Assembly (NCBI GenBank): GCA_033765345.1
Contig: JANRIC010000159.1
Location: 51,773 to 115,772, forward strand
From: JANRIC01 sp033765345
Lineage (GTDB): Bacteria; Bacteroidota; Bacteroidia; Cytophagales; Microscillaceae
Length of the DNA stretch: 64,000 nt
Reading direction: 5' to 3'
The position numbers were made by a program, and so were the translations under genes. Below are positions 16,701 to 24,800 of this stretch, one piece after another; positions within the stretch are counted from its first letter, which is position 1, and each line of letters begins with the position of its first letter. The notes below the pieces were generated by a model. That model did not search any database and was not told the DNA's origin. It saw only the letters and a list, made by a program, of their open reading frames with translations.

Positions 16701-16935
16701 CACTTAAATCCTGCAAGGAAATGCTCAGATAAGGAAAATTTCGAAGTAAGGAAATTTGAAATTTATCCAGGTCAAAATTAACTTCTGCATTAATCGACTG
16801 AGCAATTTGCTTGTCAATCTGCGCTTTAATATCATCTTTAAAAAATATCGGAATTAAAATTGCCAAGATTAAAAATAGGGCAACCAATCCTAAAAATAGA
16901 TACACGATCCACTTGAAAATTCTGGACTTTTTCAT
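13723..16935 (-). CDS. AsmA-family protein with Ala/Lys/Glu-rich C-terminal coiled coil
   Basis: About 1070 residues from MKKSRIFKW (16935), chosen over the longer frame because the membrane helix follows at once (IVYLFLGLVALFLILAILIP). The rest is a long beta-rich periplasmic part with AsmA features: N-terminal VNFDLDKFQISLLRNFPYLS, repeated DSTITMDIKYKAQ-type strands, and the C-terminal AsmA domain near LPLSSAYSTFMNQGKQNAIS and IKAGEYTMNVSGSNGIDGSL. The last ~130 residues are a charged coiled coil rich in AQAL/ADK. AsmA-type proteins are thought to bridge the periplasm and move phospholipid to the outer membrane; the substrate here is unknown. Divergent from the phosphatase gene. Confidence 0.85.
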   Translation of the reverse strand: MKKSRIFKWIVYLFLGLVALFLILAILIPIFFKDDIKAQIDKQIAQSINAEVNFDLDKFQISLLRNFPYLSISLQDLSVLGKKPFAGDTLLAVDNFRVTVDLWSALFGSQIKVRGVYLERPRVYAQVLRNGKANWDIMISEPKDTTQIETEKPTKFNVDIRKWKVTKGLIVYDDKALKTYLKLVNLSHSGRGNFNQDQFTLKTSTQLDDMILRYEGTAYLANKKVDADVDLNMDLPQSKYTFLDNKIRINDFAFGFEGFVQMPDSTITMDIKYKAQENEFKNILSLIPGMFTKDFEKIKTDGKLAFDGYVKGKYTGDQLPAFGVNLLVSDAMFQYPDLPTPVSNIQVDVKVENNDGVLDHTGIDLKKFHMDLGKNPVDARAKIQNLNNAMIDAQAMAKINLADLIRMFPMPGTDLRGNFALDLKAKGVYDEHQLPSVSSKMSLQNGYLKSSQYPDALESMRFLIQANNPSGKYEDTKIAIENFEMILDKEKFIVSAFIENLQDITYNLQAKGGIDLEKVLHLYPIEGMEMKGRIKADLETQGKMSYITAEQYDRLPTKGFGSVKDFFYRDAYIPQGFKITEASAKFDPQNIQVEKMDGFLGKSDIHVTGSLSNYMAYLFKLDGVIRGNMRFNSDRFLVDEWMEETTSSSTESSSEAQSTSNNSSSEETYSTAIPKNIDFTLDSYIKEVAYGLIKLNDLKGKILVKDGILDLSDVNFTTLGGIFTAKGLYDTQDINLPKFSFDFGIKSLPLSSAYSTFMNQGKQNAISQNMSGLLSSTFKISGELGADLMPKLNESLNGVFSALISNGLIQDIPLLNNIGSLTGLQGIKKFDLEDVLVKAQIKDGRVKYEPFDIKAGEYTMNVSGSNGIDGSLNFLLNLEVPTGSMGILAKQTLSGLGFKLGDAEKTKLQIDVGGTYLKPKYNLNIIDAEGNTIKSKIDEEKENITENLKDKTKETVKEKLGEDISEKLDLDKNEAAQEIINQAQKQADKIREETKLKAQALRAQADSTEKKALEKAAKESLVQRKLTEAAAKKAKQIAYNQADKIEQEGIRRADQLLAEARKKADALKEE

Positions 16936-17011
16936 ATAAAAAACTTTGTTGGAATATGGTGTAATAATAATATATACATAGCGAATTATCAATTAATTCT
17001 TTTTTAATCAG

Positions 17012-17019
17012 TAGTTTTG
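17012..17019 (+). promoter_or_regulatory. Bacteroidota-type -7 element (TAGTTTTG)
   Basis: TAGTTTTG matches the TAnnTTTG -7 consensus. It lies 28 bases before the ATG of the histidine phosphatase gene, and would start a short leader. I could not find a clear -33 TTG at the ideal spacing. Confidence 0.45.
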
Positions 17020-17046
17020 TACTTATCTTCATAAAAATTTATTGCT

Positions 17047-17775
17047 ATGGCTTCCGAACTCTACCTGATTCGACACGGACAAGCTTCATTTATGCAGGAA
17101 AATTATGATCGACTCACTAAACTGGGGCATCTCCAATCCCAACTACTAGGAACATATCTGCACACCCACGGTTATGTGTTTGATGCCTGCTGGATTGGGT
17201 CTTTAGAACGACACCAAAGCACCTACACATCCCTCCGAGAAGGCTATCAGATAGAAGGAAAACACCTGGTGGATGCCCAAATATTTGAAAAAATTAACGA
17301 ACATCAGGCAGCTGAAATCCACCAACAGTATGTATCCGAACTCCTGGAAAAACCTGAAAACGCAGTGCTGAAACAATTAGTAGCACAAAACGAAAAACAC
17401 GACAGCGAACTAAGAAAAGAGTTTTTAAAAATATTTTTTCAGAATACCCGCCTCTGGGCGCAGGGCAAAATTCACGTGGAAGGCTACGAATCATTTTTTG
17501 ATTTTAAAAAAAGGATTACACAAGCCTATGAGACGCTGCTGGAATCTATGAACCATCACTCCAAAGCCCTGGTGATCAGCTCCGGAGGTACTATCGCAAT
17601 GCTGATCGGAATCTTGCTTGGGCTTGATGATGAAAAAATAATCGAACTTAACTGGCAAATCAGAAATTGCTCCATCTCCGAATTCTCTTTTAGCAAAGGA
17701 AAGTTCTACCTAAGAGGCTTCAATCAGGTTGCCCACTTTGAAGAAAAAAAACAAGAGCTACTGACTTACGTGTAA
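17047..17775 (+). CDS. Histidine phosphatase family protein (phosphoglycerate mutase-like)
   Basis: 242 residues. The RHG signature is at the N-terminus (LYLIRHGQASFMQENYDRLT; catalytic His in RHG), with the second catalytic His in the ALVISSGGTIAMLIGILLG region replaced by SSGG, a variation seen in many branch members and a point against full mutase activity. The family dephosphorylates small molecules or proteins; the substrate cannot be told. First gene before the toxin-antitoxin pair, 3 bases from the next gene. Confidence 0.85.
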   Translation: MASELYLIRHGQASFMQENYDRLTKLGHLQSQLLGTYLHTHGYVFDACWIGSLERHQSTYTSLREGYQIEGKHLVDAQIFEKINEHQAAEIHQQYVSELLEKPENAVLKQLVAQNEKHDSELRKEFLKIFFQNTRLWAQGKIHVEGYESFFDFKKRITQAYETLLESMNHHSKALVISSGGTIAMLIGILLGLDDEKIIELNWQIRNCSISEFSFSKGKFYLRGFNQVAHFEEKKQELLTYV

Positions 17776-17778
17776 AAA

Positions 17779-18012
17779 ATGAAAAATATAGGCCTTAACA
17801 AAATAATTACAGTGGAAGCCGGCAAAAGACAAAGTAAACCCTGCATCCGAGGAATGAGAATCACCGTACACGATGTAATCGGCTGGTTGAATTCAGGAAT
17901 GACTATTCAACAAATCATCTCCGATTACCCTGAACTCAACAAAACAGACATCAGCGCCTGCTCTAGATTTGCACAAGATATGGATGAAAAACATCGAATC
18001 CTTGAAAAATGA
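17779..18012 (+). CDS. DUF433 antitoxin (VapB45-like)
   Basis: 77 residues. The DUF433 pattern is complete: ITVEAGKRQSKPCIRGMRIT, then VHDVIGWLNSGMTIQQIISD, YPELNKTDISACSRFAQD. It contains a HTH-like helix pair. DUF433 proteins pair with DUF5615 PIN-like toxins, and that toxin follows with a 4-base overlap (ATGA). It should neutralise the toxin and probably autoregulate. It sits 3 bases behind the phosphatase gene, so the pair may be read from the phosphatase promoter. Confidence 0.85.
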   Translation: MKNIGLNKIITVEAGKRQSKPCIRGMRITVHDVIGWLNSGMTIQQIISDYPELNKTDISACSRFAQDMDEKHRILEK

Positions 18013-18344
18013 AGCTTTTATTAGACCAAAATATCTCTTATAAGGTGATCAAAAAATTGGATAAGTACTTTGATGAAGTCGCTCAAGTCGGTCGTTTGGG
18101 CATGGCTCAAACAGACGATGGAATGATCTGGCAGTACGCCCGTACCAATAACTATGTGCTTGTTACCTTTGATTCCTATTTCCAGGAGAGAAATATTGTC
18201 GCAGGGCATCCCCTCAAAGTCATCTGGCTCAAATGCCAAAACACCGCTACAAAAAATATCATCCAGTTGTTTACCCATCACATAGATGAAATCAAAGAAT
18301 TCTACCAAGACCCCGAACGAACCTGTCTCGAAATCAACAACTGA
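18009..18344 (+). CDS. DUF5615 PIN-like toxin (VapC45-like)
   Basis: 111 residues. It opens MKLLLDQNISYKVIKKLDKY with the conserved LLDxN, and has the second acidic cluster TDDGMIWQYARTNNYVLVTF then DSYF. These are the PIN-like nuclease acidic residues of DUF5615. The predicted target is RNA; which RNA is not visible. Its ATG overlaps the antitoxin stop, the usual antitoxin-first arrangement. Confidence 0.85.
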   Translation: MKLLLDQNISYKVIKKLDKYFDEVAQVGRLGMAQTDDGMIWQYARTNNYVLVTFDSYFQERNIVAGHPLKVIWLKCQNTATKNIIQLFTHHIDEIKEFYQDPERTCLEINN

Positions 18345-18440
18345 TATTTCTCAAAAACCTGTATTGATTTCTATCAAATTCTCCCCCCAAGATATACTTC
18401 TTGTGTCTGCTTAATTTCATGAAAATCACACCACAAGTTT

Positions 18441-18495
18441 TATGACATATTGTCATATCCCTTGCCGAATGCATCAGCTTGGCATAAGCATTGTT
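18441..18495 (+). promoter_or_regulatory. Palindrome plus sigma-54-like -24/-12 element upstream of dnaK
   Basis: TATGACATATTGTCATA (18441-18457) is a perfect 17-bp palindrome. At 18479-18495, TTGGCATAAGCATTGTT follows the sigma-54 pattern TGGCAC-N5-TTGCW with two mismatches; GG and the downstream TTG have the right spacing. The -12 element is about 60 bases before the ATG. rpoN is encoded in this window. That a palindrome-binding regulator and RpoN act on dnaK here is inference. Confidence 0.5.
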
Positions 18496-18554
18496 GACAG
18501 TAGATTGAATTCAATATTTTCCAATAGATTCAAACAACTTAATTCAATATAATA

Positions 18555-20456
18555 ATGGGAAAAATTATAGGTATAGATTTAGGTACTACCAATTCCTGCG
18601 TAGCTGTAATGGAGGGAAACGAGCCTGTCGTCATCAATAATAGTGAAGGAAAAAGGACTACGCCTTCCGTGGTGGCATTTTTGGACGGTGGTAAAGGTGA
18701 GCGAAAAGTCGGAGACCCTGCCAAAAGACAAGCAATTACCAACCCCCAAAATACCATATTTTCTATCAAACGCTTCATGGGTAAAAAACATCAAGACATT
18801 ACCGAAGAAGCAAAAATGGTTTCTTACAGCGTAGAAAGAGGAAGTAATGACACTCCCCGCGTTAGAATTGGTGACAGATTGTACACCCCACAAGAAATCT
18901 CTGCCATGATTCTGCAAAAAATGAAACAAACCGCAGAAGATTATCTCGGAATTACAGTCACAGAAGCGGTCATCACTGTACCCGCTTACTTCAATGATGC
19001 CGAACGCCAAGCTACCAAAGAAGCCGGCCAAATCGCCGGACTGGAAGTAAAACGTATCATCAATGAGCCTACCGCTGCCGCCCTGGCCTACGGCCTGGAT
19101 AAAAAAAGCCAGGATATGAAAATCGCCGTGTTCGACTTGGGTGGGGGTACTTTTGATATCTCTATTCTTGAGCTGGGTGACGGTGTATTTGAAGTAAAAT
19201 CTACCAATGGAGATGTACACCTTGGCGGAGATAACTTTGATGAGCGAATCATCAACTGGCTTGCTGACGAATTTCAGAAAGATGAGGGTATTGACCTTCG
19301 TAGAGACCCTATGGCCCTGCAAAGATTAAAAGATGCCGCTGAAAAAGCTAAAATTGAACTTTCTAGCTCTGCCTCTACAGATATTAACCTGCCTTACATC
19401 ATGCCCGTAGATGGCATCCCCAAGCACCTTGTGCGTCAGCTAACTCGTGCCAAATTTGAGCAACTTGTAGATGATCTGATTCGCAAAACTTTAGAGCCTT
19501 GCCAAAAAGCACTCAATGATGCCGGAATGACCAAAAATGATATCGATGAGGTAATCTTAGTGGGAGGATCTACCCGTATCCCTAAAATCCAGGAAGAAGT
19601 AGAGAAGTTCTTCGGTAAAAAACCTTCCAAAGGAGTAAACCCTGATGAAGTGGTAGCCGTAGGTGCTGCTATTCAAGGAGGTGTACTTACCGGCGAAGTC
19701 AAAGATGTTCTTCTACTCGATGTTACTCCGCTTTCTTTAGGTATTGAGACGCTGGGAGGCGTATTCACCCGACTTATTGAGTCTAACACGACCATCCCAA
19801 CCAAAAAATCAGAAACTTTCTCTACCGCCGCCGATAACCAACCGTCTGTAGAGATCCATATACTGCAAGGCGAAAGACAAATGGCCAAGGATAACCGCAC
19901 CATCGGTAGGTTTCACCTTGATAGCATTCCGCCCGCCCCAAGAGGTGTACCTCAAATTGAAGTAACTTTTGACATTGATGCCAACGGTATTCTCAATGTA
20001 TCCGCACGTGATAAAGGCACTGGTAAAGAGCAAAAAATCCGCATAGAGGCATCCTCTGGACTAACTGATGCCGAAATCGAGAAAATGAAGCAAGAAGCCG
20101 TAGCCAATGCCGAAGCCGATAGAATCGTCAAAGAAAAAGTGGATAAACTCAACTCAGCCGATTCTTTGATCTTCCAAACAGACAAACAACTCGCTGAATT
20201 TGGAGATAAACTCTCCGAAGGAAATCGTTCTGCCATTCGTGGTGCTTTAGAAGAATTAAGAAATGCACATCGTGCCGAAGATCTAGCTGGCATCGACCTG
20301 GCTATGAAAGCTCTTAATGATGCTTGGCAAGCCGCTACTCAAGAAATGTACGCCGCCGGAGCCAATGGAGGTAGTACAGGTAGCACCAATCAAAGCACCA
20401 GTGATGATGATGTAACCGATGTAGACTACCAAGAAGTAGATGGAGACGGCAAATAA
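18555..20456 (+). CDS. dnaK: Chaperone DnaK (Hsp70)
   Basis: 633 residues, the usual length. N-terminal MGKIIGIDLGTTNSCVAVME is the Hsp70 nucleotide-binding signature; IAVFDLGGGTFDISILEL and VILVGGSTRIPKIQEEVEKF are the other two signatures. The substrate-binding domain follows (DVTPLSLGIETLGGVFTRLI) and the acidic tail ends DVTDVDYQEVDGDGK. ATP-dependent folding with DnaJ and GrpE, neither of which is in the window, so dnaK is a single-gene unit here. A strong bidirectional terminator closes it. Confidence 0.99.
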   Translation: MGKIIGIDLGTTNSCVAVMEGNEPVVINNSEGKRTTPSVVAFLDGGKGERKVGDPAKRQAITNPQNTIFSIKRFMGKKHQDITEEAKMVSYSVERGSNDTPRVRIGDRLYTPQEISAMILQKMKQTAEDYLGITVTEAVITVPAYFNDAERQATKEAGQIAGLEVKRIINEPTAAALAYGLDKKSQDMKIAVFDLGGGTFDISILELGDGVFEVKSTNGDVHLGGDNFDERIINWLADEFQKDEGIDLRRDPMALQRLKDAAEKAKIELSSSASTDINLPYIMPVDGIPKHLVRQLTRAKFEQLVDDLIRKTLEPCQKALNDAGMTKNDIDEVILVGGSTRIPKIQEEVEKFFGKKPSKGVNPDEVVAVGAAIQGGVLTGEVKDVLLLDVTPLSLGIETLGGVFTRLIESNTTIPTKKSETFSTAADNQPSVEIHILQGERQMAKDNRTIGRFHLDSIPPAPRGVPQIEVTFDIDANGILNVSARDKGTGKEQKIRIEASSGLTDAEIEKMKQEAVANAEADRIVKEKVDKLNSADSLIFQTDKQLAEFGDKLSEGNRSAIRGALEELRNAHRAEDLAGIDLAMKALNDAWQAATQEMYAAGANGGSTGSTNQSTSDDDVTDVDYQEVDGDGK

Positions 20457-20486
20457 CTGCACCTCAATCAACTGATTCTATAAAAA

Positions 20487-20527
20487 TAATAACCCCAAAG
20501 CTATCAGAACTTTGGGGTTATTATTTT
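20487..20527. terminator. Bidirectional terminator between dnaK and the response regulator
   Basis: AATAACCCCAAAG (20487-20499) pairs exactly with CTTTGGGGTTATT (20510-20522), with T-rich sequence on both sides. It serves both the plus-strand dnaK and the minus-strand regulator. Confidence 0.9.
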
Positions 20528-20544
20528 TTACCTCTTGGAAATAT

Positions 20545-21246
20545 CTAACTATTATCTACCAACATAAATCCAACGCCATGAATATTCTCAATTTTGATGT
20601 TAGCGTCTGATTTGAGATACTTGCGAAGTTTGGTGATAAACACATCGAAACTACGCCCGTGAAAGTAATCGTTCTCCCCCCAAATCGCCATCAGGGCATC
20701 CTCCCTTTTAAGGATATTATTTTTTCTCTGATAAAGTAATTTTAGAATTTCACTTTCTCGTGAAGTAATTCTTTTGGGCTCTCCACCCTCATAAGCCAGA
20801 ATTTGCCGGGCGTAATCAAAGCTATATTTTCCAATTTTAAATAAATTTTCTGGATTTTCGGGTCCAAGTGTACCTGCCCGTTTAAGAATTGCTTTAATCC
20901 GGTAAACAAGCTCCTCCTCGTCAAAAGGTTTGGTAATGTAATCATCAGCACCCGTTTTAAAGCCTTCAATTTTGTCTTCCTTAAGAGCTTTGGCAGTCAG
21001 ATAAATGATCGGAATATTTTTATTGTTTTTGCGAATATCTTTTGCCAATGAAAATCCATCTTTTTTGGGCATCATCACATCAAAGATACAAACATCATAA
21101 TTATTTTCTTTGAAAACCCCCAAAGCCTCCTCTCCATCCCTGCAAAGCGTCACTTCAAAGTCTTCCATCTCGAGATAATCCTGTAACAAAGAACCCAGAT
21201 TCAGGTCATCCTCAGCCAATAATATTTTTGTCTTAATCTTCTTCAT
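20545..21246 (-). CDS. OmpR-family response regulator (RprY-like)
   Basis: 233 residues. Receiver domain: acidic pair AEDD at the N-terminus, phosphoacceptor Asp in CIFDVMMPKKDGF, switch Thr in IYLTAKALKED, and Lys in TKPFDEEE. A winged-helix DNA-binding domain follows (ITSRESEILKLLYQRKNNIL; FDVFITKLRKYLKSDANIKI). The kinase gene lies just upstream in the same operon (150-base gap). Bacteroidota RprX/RprY pairs have this layout, but the signal is unknown. Confidence 0.93.
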   Translation of the reverse strand: MKKIKTKILLAEDDLNLGSLLQDYLEMEDFEVTLCRDGEEALGVFKENNYDVCIFDVMMPKKDGFSLAKDIRKNNKNIPIIYLTAKALKEDKIEGFKTGADDYITKPFDEEELVYRIKAILKRAGTLGPENPENLFKIGKYSFDYARQILAYEGGEPKRITSRESEILKLLYQRKNNILKREDALMAIWGENDYFHGRSFDVFITKLRKYLKSDANIKIENIHGVGFMLVDNS

Positions 21247-21396
21247 ACAATAGATTAGTAATTAAAATATTGAGCGATTCCACCAAAAAGTAGCTACTAT
21301 TTTAGTTGAAAGACCCGATTGCTTATAGACCAACAGTAAATTTCATAGATTTATATAAAATAAATACTTTTTGAGGAATTTGTTTATAAACGATTA

Positions 21397-22662
21397 TTAT
21401 TCAGTTCCAAAAGGAATATAAATATCAAAACGGCTGCCTTTTCCGGGTTCGCTATTGAGATTGATCTGCCCTTTGTGGGCATCAATCATCATTTTGACAT
21501 AGGCTAACCCCAATCCAAATCCTTTTACATCGTGGATATTGCCAGTAGAAACTCGATAAAACTTATTGAAAATATACTTTTGTTTGTCTTTACTCATTCC
21601 AATCCCTTTATCTTCTACCGAAATGACCACACCCCGATCCCGGTTGTAAGTGCTGACAGTGATCTCAGGATGATCTAGCGAATACTTATTGGCATTGTCA
21701 ATGAGGTTAGAAATTACATTGGTCAGGTGATTCACATCGGCTACCACTTCCTGACGAAGGGCATTGAAATAACATCGGATTTGACCGTTTCGACTGATGA
21801 TCTGTAGCTCAAAAGAACGAATGGCTTCTTGTACCAAATCATGGACATTTGCCCGCTCCTTATTGAGTTTAAACTCTCCTTTTTCAATTCTGGCTATCCG
21901 CAGTACGTGCTCAACTTGATTTTGGAGTTTGGCATTCTCCTCATGTATAATTCCAGAGTAGTGAATAATCTTATCTTTTTGATCCAGAACCCTCTCTCGT
22001 CGAAGCATATTACTGGCCAAAGAAATGGTAGAAATTGGTGTCTTTAGCTCGTGGGTCATATTATTGATAAAGTCGGTAGTCATTTCAGACATCCGCTTCT
22101 GCTTCCAGATGGTTTTGATGGTCAAGCCAAAACACGCAATTACCAAAGAAATAAAGACAAAAGAGGCAAAGAGCATAGAACCCATCTGGGCATAAATATA
22201 ACTATCAATATTGAGAAAAGATATCCGAAGCTCGCCCCGGCCACCTGCTTGTGCAGTCACTTCATCCAGACAAATACTTTGTGCATTGATATTGTTTTGG
22301 CACGTAGAGGCGTATTTGCGATGCTCCCGGTCTACTATTTCAAACTTATAATCCAAATCCAATTGATGATAACGAAACTCTTGTTTGATCAAAGAATCAA
22401 TCACTTGATGCGCCATCTCGTCTAATTGGATAGAAAGTTGACAACCTTTATTTTCATCCAGTTTTTGAGAAATAGCTTCTACGGTGGGTTTTTCCTGAGA
22501 AAGACGATGCCCTACCCGGTAGGAGGCCATCGTGATGCGGTGTTTGAGCTGTGATTCCTGAAGCTTGGCTGCGTGCAGAATCCAACTGATTTGGAGAATG
22601 ACCAAACCAACCAGAGAAAATGCCGAAATGGCGATGATATACACGATTTTCTTCTTTCTCAT
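21397..22662 (-). CDS. Two-component sensor histidine kinase (RprX-like)
   Basis: 421 residues. Transmembrane helices at about 5-27 and 155-180 enclose a periplasmic sensor domain of ~125 residues. The phosphoacceptor His is in NNMTHELKTPISTISLASNM; the ATPase has N box NVISNLIDNANKYS, G1 VEDKGIGMS, and G2 GFGLGLAYVKMMI. It should phosphorylate the response regulator gene that follows. The periplasmic part holds a Cys pair (CQNNINAQSICLDE) that could form a disulfide. Confidence 0.93.
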   Translation of the reverse strand: MRKKKIVYIIAISAFSLVGLVILQISWILHAAKLQESQLKHRITMASYRVGHRLSQEKPTVEAISQKLDENKGCQLSIQLDEMAHQVIDSLIKQEFRYHQLDLDYKFEIVDREHRKYASTCQNNINAQSICLDEVTAQAGGRGELRISFLNIDSYIYAQMGSMLFASFVFISLVIACFGLTIKTIWKQKRMSEMTTDFINNMTHELKTPISTISLASNMLRRERVLDQKDKIIHYSGIIHEENAKLQNQVEHVLRIARIEKGEFKLNKERANVHDLVQEAIRSFELQIISRNGQIRCYFNALRQEVVADVNHLTNVISNLIDNANKYSLDHPEITVSTYNRDRGVVISVEDKGIGMSKDKQKYIFNKFYRVSTGNIHDVKGFGLGLAYVKMMIDAHKGQINLNSEPGKGSRFDIYIPFGTE

Positions 22663-22743
22663 CTTACAAATATACGAAGCGTACTAAAAAAAACATGGAA
22701 TTTAACAGGTCGATAACACTTAATTTTATAATAAACAATGATC

Positions 22744-22782
22744 TGAAAAAAAAAGAAGCAGGCAAACATCTTGCCTCGCTTC
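22744..22782 (-). terminator. Terminator after the small membrane protein
   Basis: GAAGCAGGCAA (22755-22765) and TTGCCTCGCTTC (22771-22782) form a stem with an internal mismatch. A run of nine A on the plus strand gives a U-tract for minus-strand transcription. Confidence 0.65.
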
Positions 22783-22827
22783 TCCTTATTTCTAAATTTT
22801 ATTTTGCTTGTGCAAACAGACCTTCTA

Positions 22828-23241
22828 CTAATACGCAAAGATAGTCGGGCGACTTTCCAGGTAATTTTTTCTGGATTGATAATCTTTTAAAGTCAGGATA
22901 TAATAAGCATAAGCAATGATTTGTGGGATGATAAAAAGTATAATGAACTGTAAAACCCCAGGAAACCAACTTACCAACAGACTTAATTGAATGCAGTAGC
23001 TTATCCCACCCCAAAAATGTATCTTTCGCAATAGCATAATTCTGTGATCCAAACCTTCTTTGATCAAATTTACCAAGCCACTAATCGCTACCTGATAAAA
23101 GCCAATAAAAATCTGTAAAAGTAAGACATATATAAATAAATCATTGATCAATATTCCACCAAAAATTAGCAGCGTATTGATTAAGAAAAACAGGGTCTGA
23201 AAAGTAAGATCATATTTTAAAAACCTCCAGTGAATTTTCAT
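22828..23241 (-). CDS. Four-helix integral membrane protein, unknown
   Basis: About 137 residues from MKIHWRFLKYDL. Four hydrophobic segments are visible (TLFFLINTLLIFGGIL; FIYVLLLQIFIGFYQVA; ISYCIQLSLLVSWFPGV; LQFIILFIIPQIIAYAYY). Similar small membrane proteins are frequent in Bacteroidota but I do not recognise a family. It is monocistronic with its own terminator. Confidence 0.6.
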   Translation of the reverse strand: MKIHWRFLKYDLTFQTLFFLINTLLIFGGILINDLFIYVLLLQIFIGFYQVAISGLVNLIKEGLDHRIMLLRKIHFWGGISYCIQLSLLVSWFPGVLQFIILFIIPQIIAYAYYILTLKDYQSRKNYLESRPTIFAY

Positions 23242-23378
23242 AGACTTTGGATTTATCGTGAACAATCAATTAATCATACATATTTACGTTCAAAATTAAA
23301 CGATGTTTTAAAACTTTCAAAAATATTTGAAAGATATATGAAATATCTGCCCCAAAATCTCCTAAATACATTATTTTT

Positions 23379-23499
23379 GGCTCTTTATGAAATTACTTGA
23401 AACTTATTTATTTACACATGAAGACGGGCAACGACAAGGTCGCTCAAAGCGACCTTGTCGTTTGAATAGATTTATCTTCAAGTAAAATCATAAAGAACC
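23379..23499. repeat. Palindromic MITE-like element, copy 1
   Basis: Terminal inverted repeats of 23 bp match at 20 positions (23379-23401 and 23477-23499; key parts TTTATGA and TTACTTGAA). In the middle is a perfect 15-bp hairpin, AACGACAAGGTCGCT (23430-23444) / AGCGACCTTGTCGTT (23448-23462), loop CAA. A second copy with the same right flank is at 29256-29325. It lies in the leader region of the aldo/keto reductase gene. Confidence 0.7.
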
Positions 23500-23552
23500 T
23501 TATTTTTTATATCTTAGAATCACTATTATTCAATTTTAACAACTCTAATACG

Positions 23553-24587
23553 ATGCACTATAAATTATTTGGAAAAAGCGGCTTGCGTGTGAGCGAACTC
23601 TGCCTCGGGGCAATGACCTTTGGGCAGGAATGGGGTAACGGTGCTGATCAGGCAGAAAGCCGCAAAATGTTCGATGCTTTTACAAAAGCTGGTGGAAATT
23701 TTATCGATACAGCCAATCGCTATACAGAAGGAACTAGCGAGAAATACCTGAAAGAATTTATCGCCTCAGAGCGAGATTATTATGTATTGGCTACCAAATA
23801 TTCTTTGTATGAAAAACGAGATGATGTGAATGCATCAGGCAATCATCGGAAGAATATGCGCCAAAGTGTAGAAGCAAGCCTCAGACGTCTGGGAACTGAT
23901 TATATCGATGTACTTTGGCTGCACGCTTGGGATTTTACGACACCTGTGGAGGAAGTAATGCGTGGGCTCGACGACCTCGTCCGGTCTGGCAAGGTATTGT
24001 ATATCGGCATTTCTGATACACCCGCCTGGATCGTATCGATGGCCAATGTAATGGCCGAACTAAGAGGCTGGACTGCTTTTGTAGGGCTTCAGATTGAATA
24101 CAGCCTCATTCAAAGAACATCAGAGCGAGACCTGATTCCGATGGCAAATCATTTAGGCATGGCGATTACGCCTTGGTCTCCTCTGGGAGGAGGTATTTTG
24201 ACAGGGAAATACAATGATGGCATGATAGAAGGCGGACGGCTTTCAGCACAAAGCCGCAAATTCAATGAAAGAAATGTAGAAATTGCCCAGGAAGTAAGCA
24301 AAATTGCACAGCAAATCGGAGCTACCCCAGCACAAGTTTCCCTCAAGTGGTTGCTTTTGCAGGGAGATTTGATCATTCCAATTGTAGGAGCGAGATCAGC
24401 TTCGCAATTAGAAAGCTCCTTGAAATGCCTTGATGTATCTTTGAACACCGAACAAATACAACAACTCGATGAAATCAGTCGGGTAGACATGGGCTTTCCG
24501 CATGATTTTTTGGCTTTGGATACAGTACGGGATGTGGTTTCTGGGGGTACATTCCACAAACTCATCAACCACCGACGCAAACCATAA
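23553..24587 (+). CDS. Aldo/keto reductase
   Basis: 344 residues. It shows the AKR pattern: GKSGLRVSELCLGAMTFG, GNFIDTANRYTEG (catalytic Asp and Tyr), YVLATKYSLY (Lys), and LWLHAWDF (His region). The C-terminal TPAQVSLKWLLLQGDLIIPI and GARSASQLESSLKCLD fit NADPH-binding. It probably reduces an aldehyde or ketone with NADPH; substrate unknown. Single gene; a MITE lies just downstream and another palindromic element upstream. Confidence 0.93.
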   Translation: MHYKLFGKSGLRVSELCLGAMTFGQEWGNGADQAESRKMFDAFTKAGGNFIDTANRYTEGTSEKYLKEFIASERDYYVLATKYSLYEKRDDVNASGNHRKNMRQSVEASLRRLGTDYIDVLWLHAWDFTTPVEEVMRGLDDLVRSGKVLYIGISDTPAWIVSMANVMAELRGWTAFVGLQIEYSLIQRTSERDLIPMANHLGMAITPWSPLGGGILTGKYNDGMIEGGRLSAQSRKFNERNVEIAQEVSKIAQQIGATPAQVSLKWLLLQGDLIIPIVGARSASQLESSLKCLDVSLNTEQIQQLDEISRVDMGFPHDFLALDTVRDVVSGGTFHKLINHRRKP

Positions 24588-24624
24588 ATCTGGTTTTTGG
24601 GCAATCAAGCGTGGGACACATACT

Positions 24625-24727
24625 TATACTCAAATCGAAGCGGTTTTCCGAAATTTTAGCTCTTAAATCATTAATAATCAAGCTAATCAATCAAGAAAAT
24701 CAGGCAAATCACTTTAATCTGGGTATA
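24625..24727 (+). repeat. 103-bp MITE, copy A (diverged)
   Basis: TATACTC...GGGTATA element with imperfect terminal inverted repeats. This copy has several substitutions relative to copies B-D (TCGAAGCGG for CCGAAGTGG, GCTCTTAAATC for GCTTTTAAATC), so it is probably older. It occupies the gap between the reductase and the esterase. Confidence 0.85.
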
Positions 24728-24800
24728 AAACGGGTAAAGGCTGAATTGCCGATACCCAATTTTCTCAACGCTTGCCCCAAGGGCTAGCTTTGTAGGCGCT

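Noticed and set aside
17047..17775. True phosphoglycerate mutase of glycolysis
   Set aside because: The RHG motif is present but the second histidine motif reads SSGG, so a classical mutase is unlikely. It is kept as a general histidine phosphatase.
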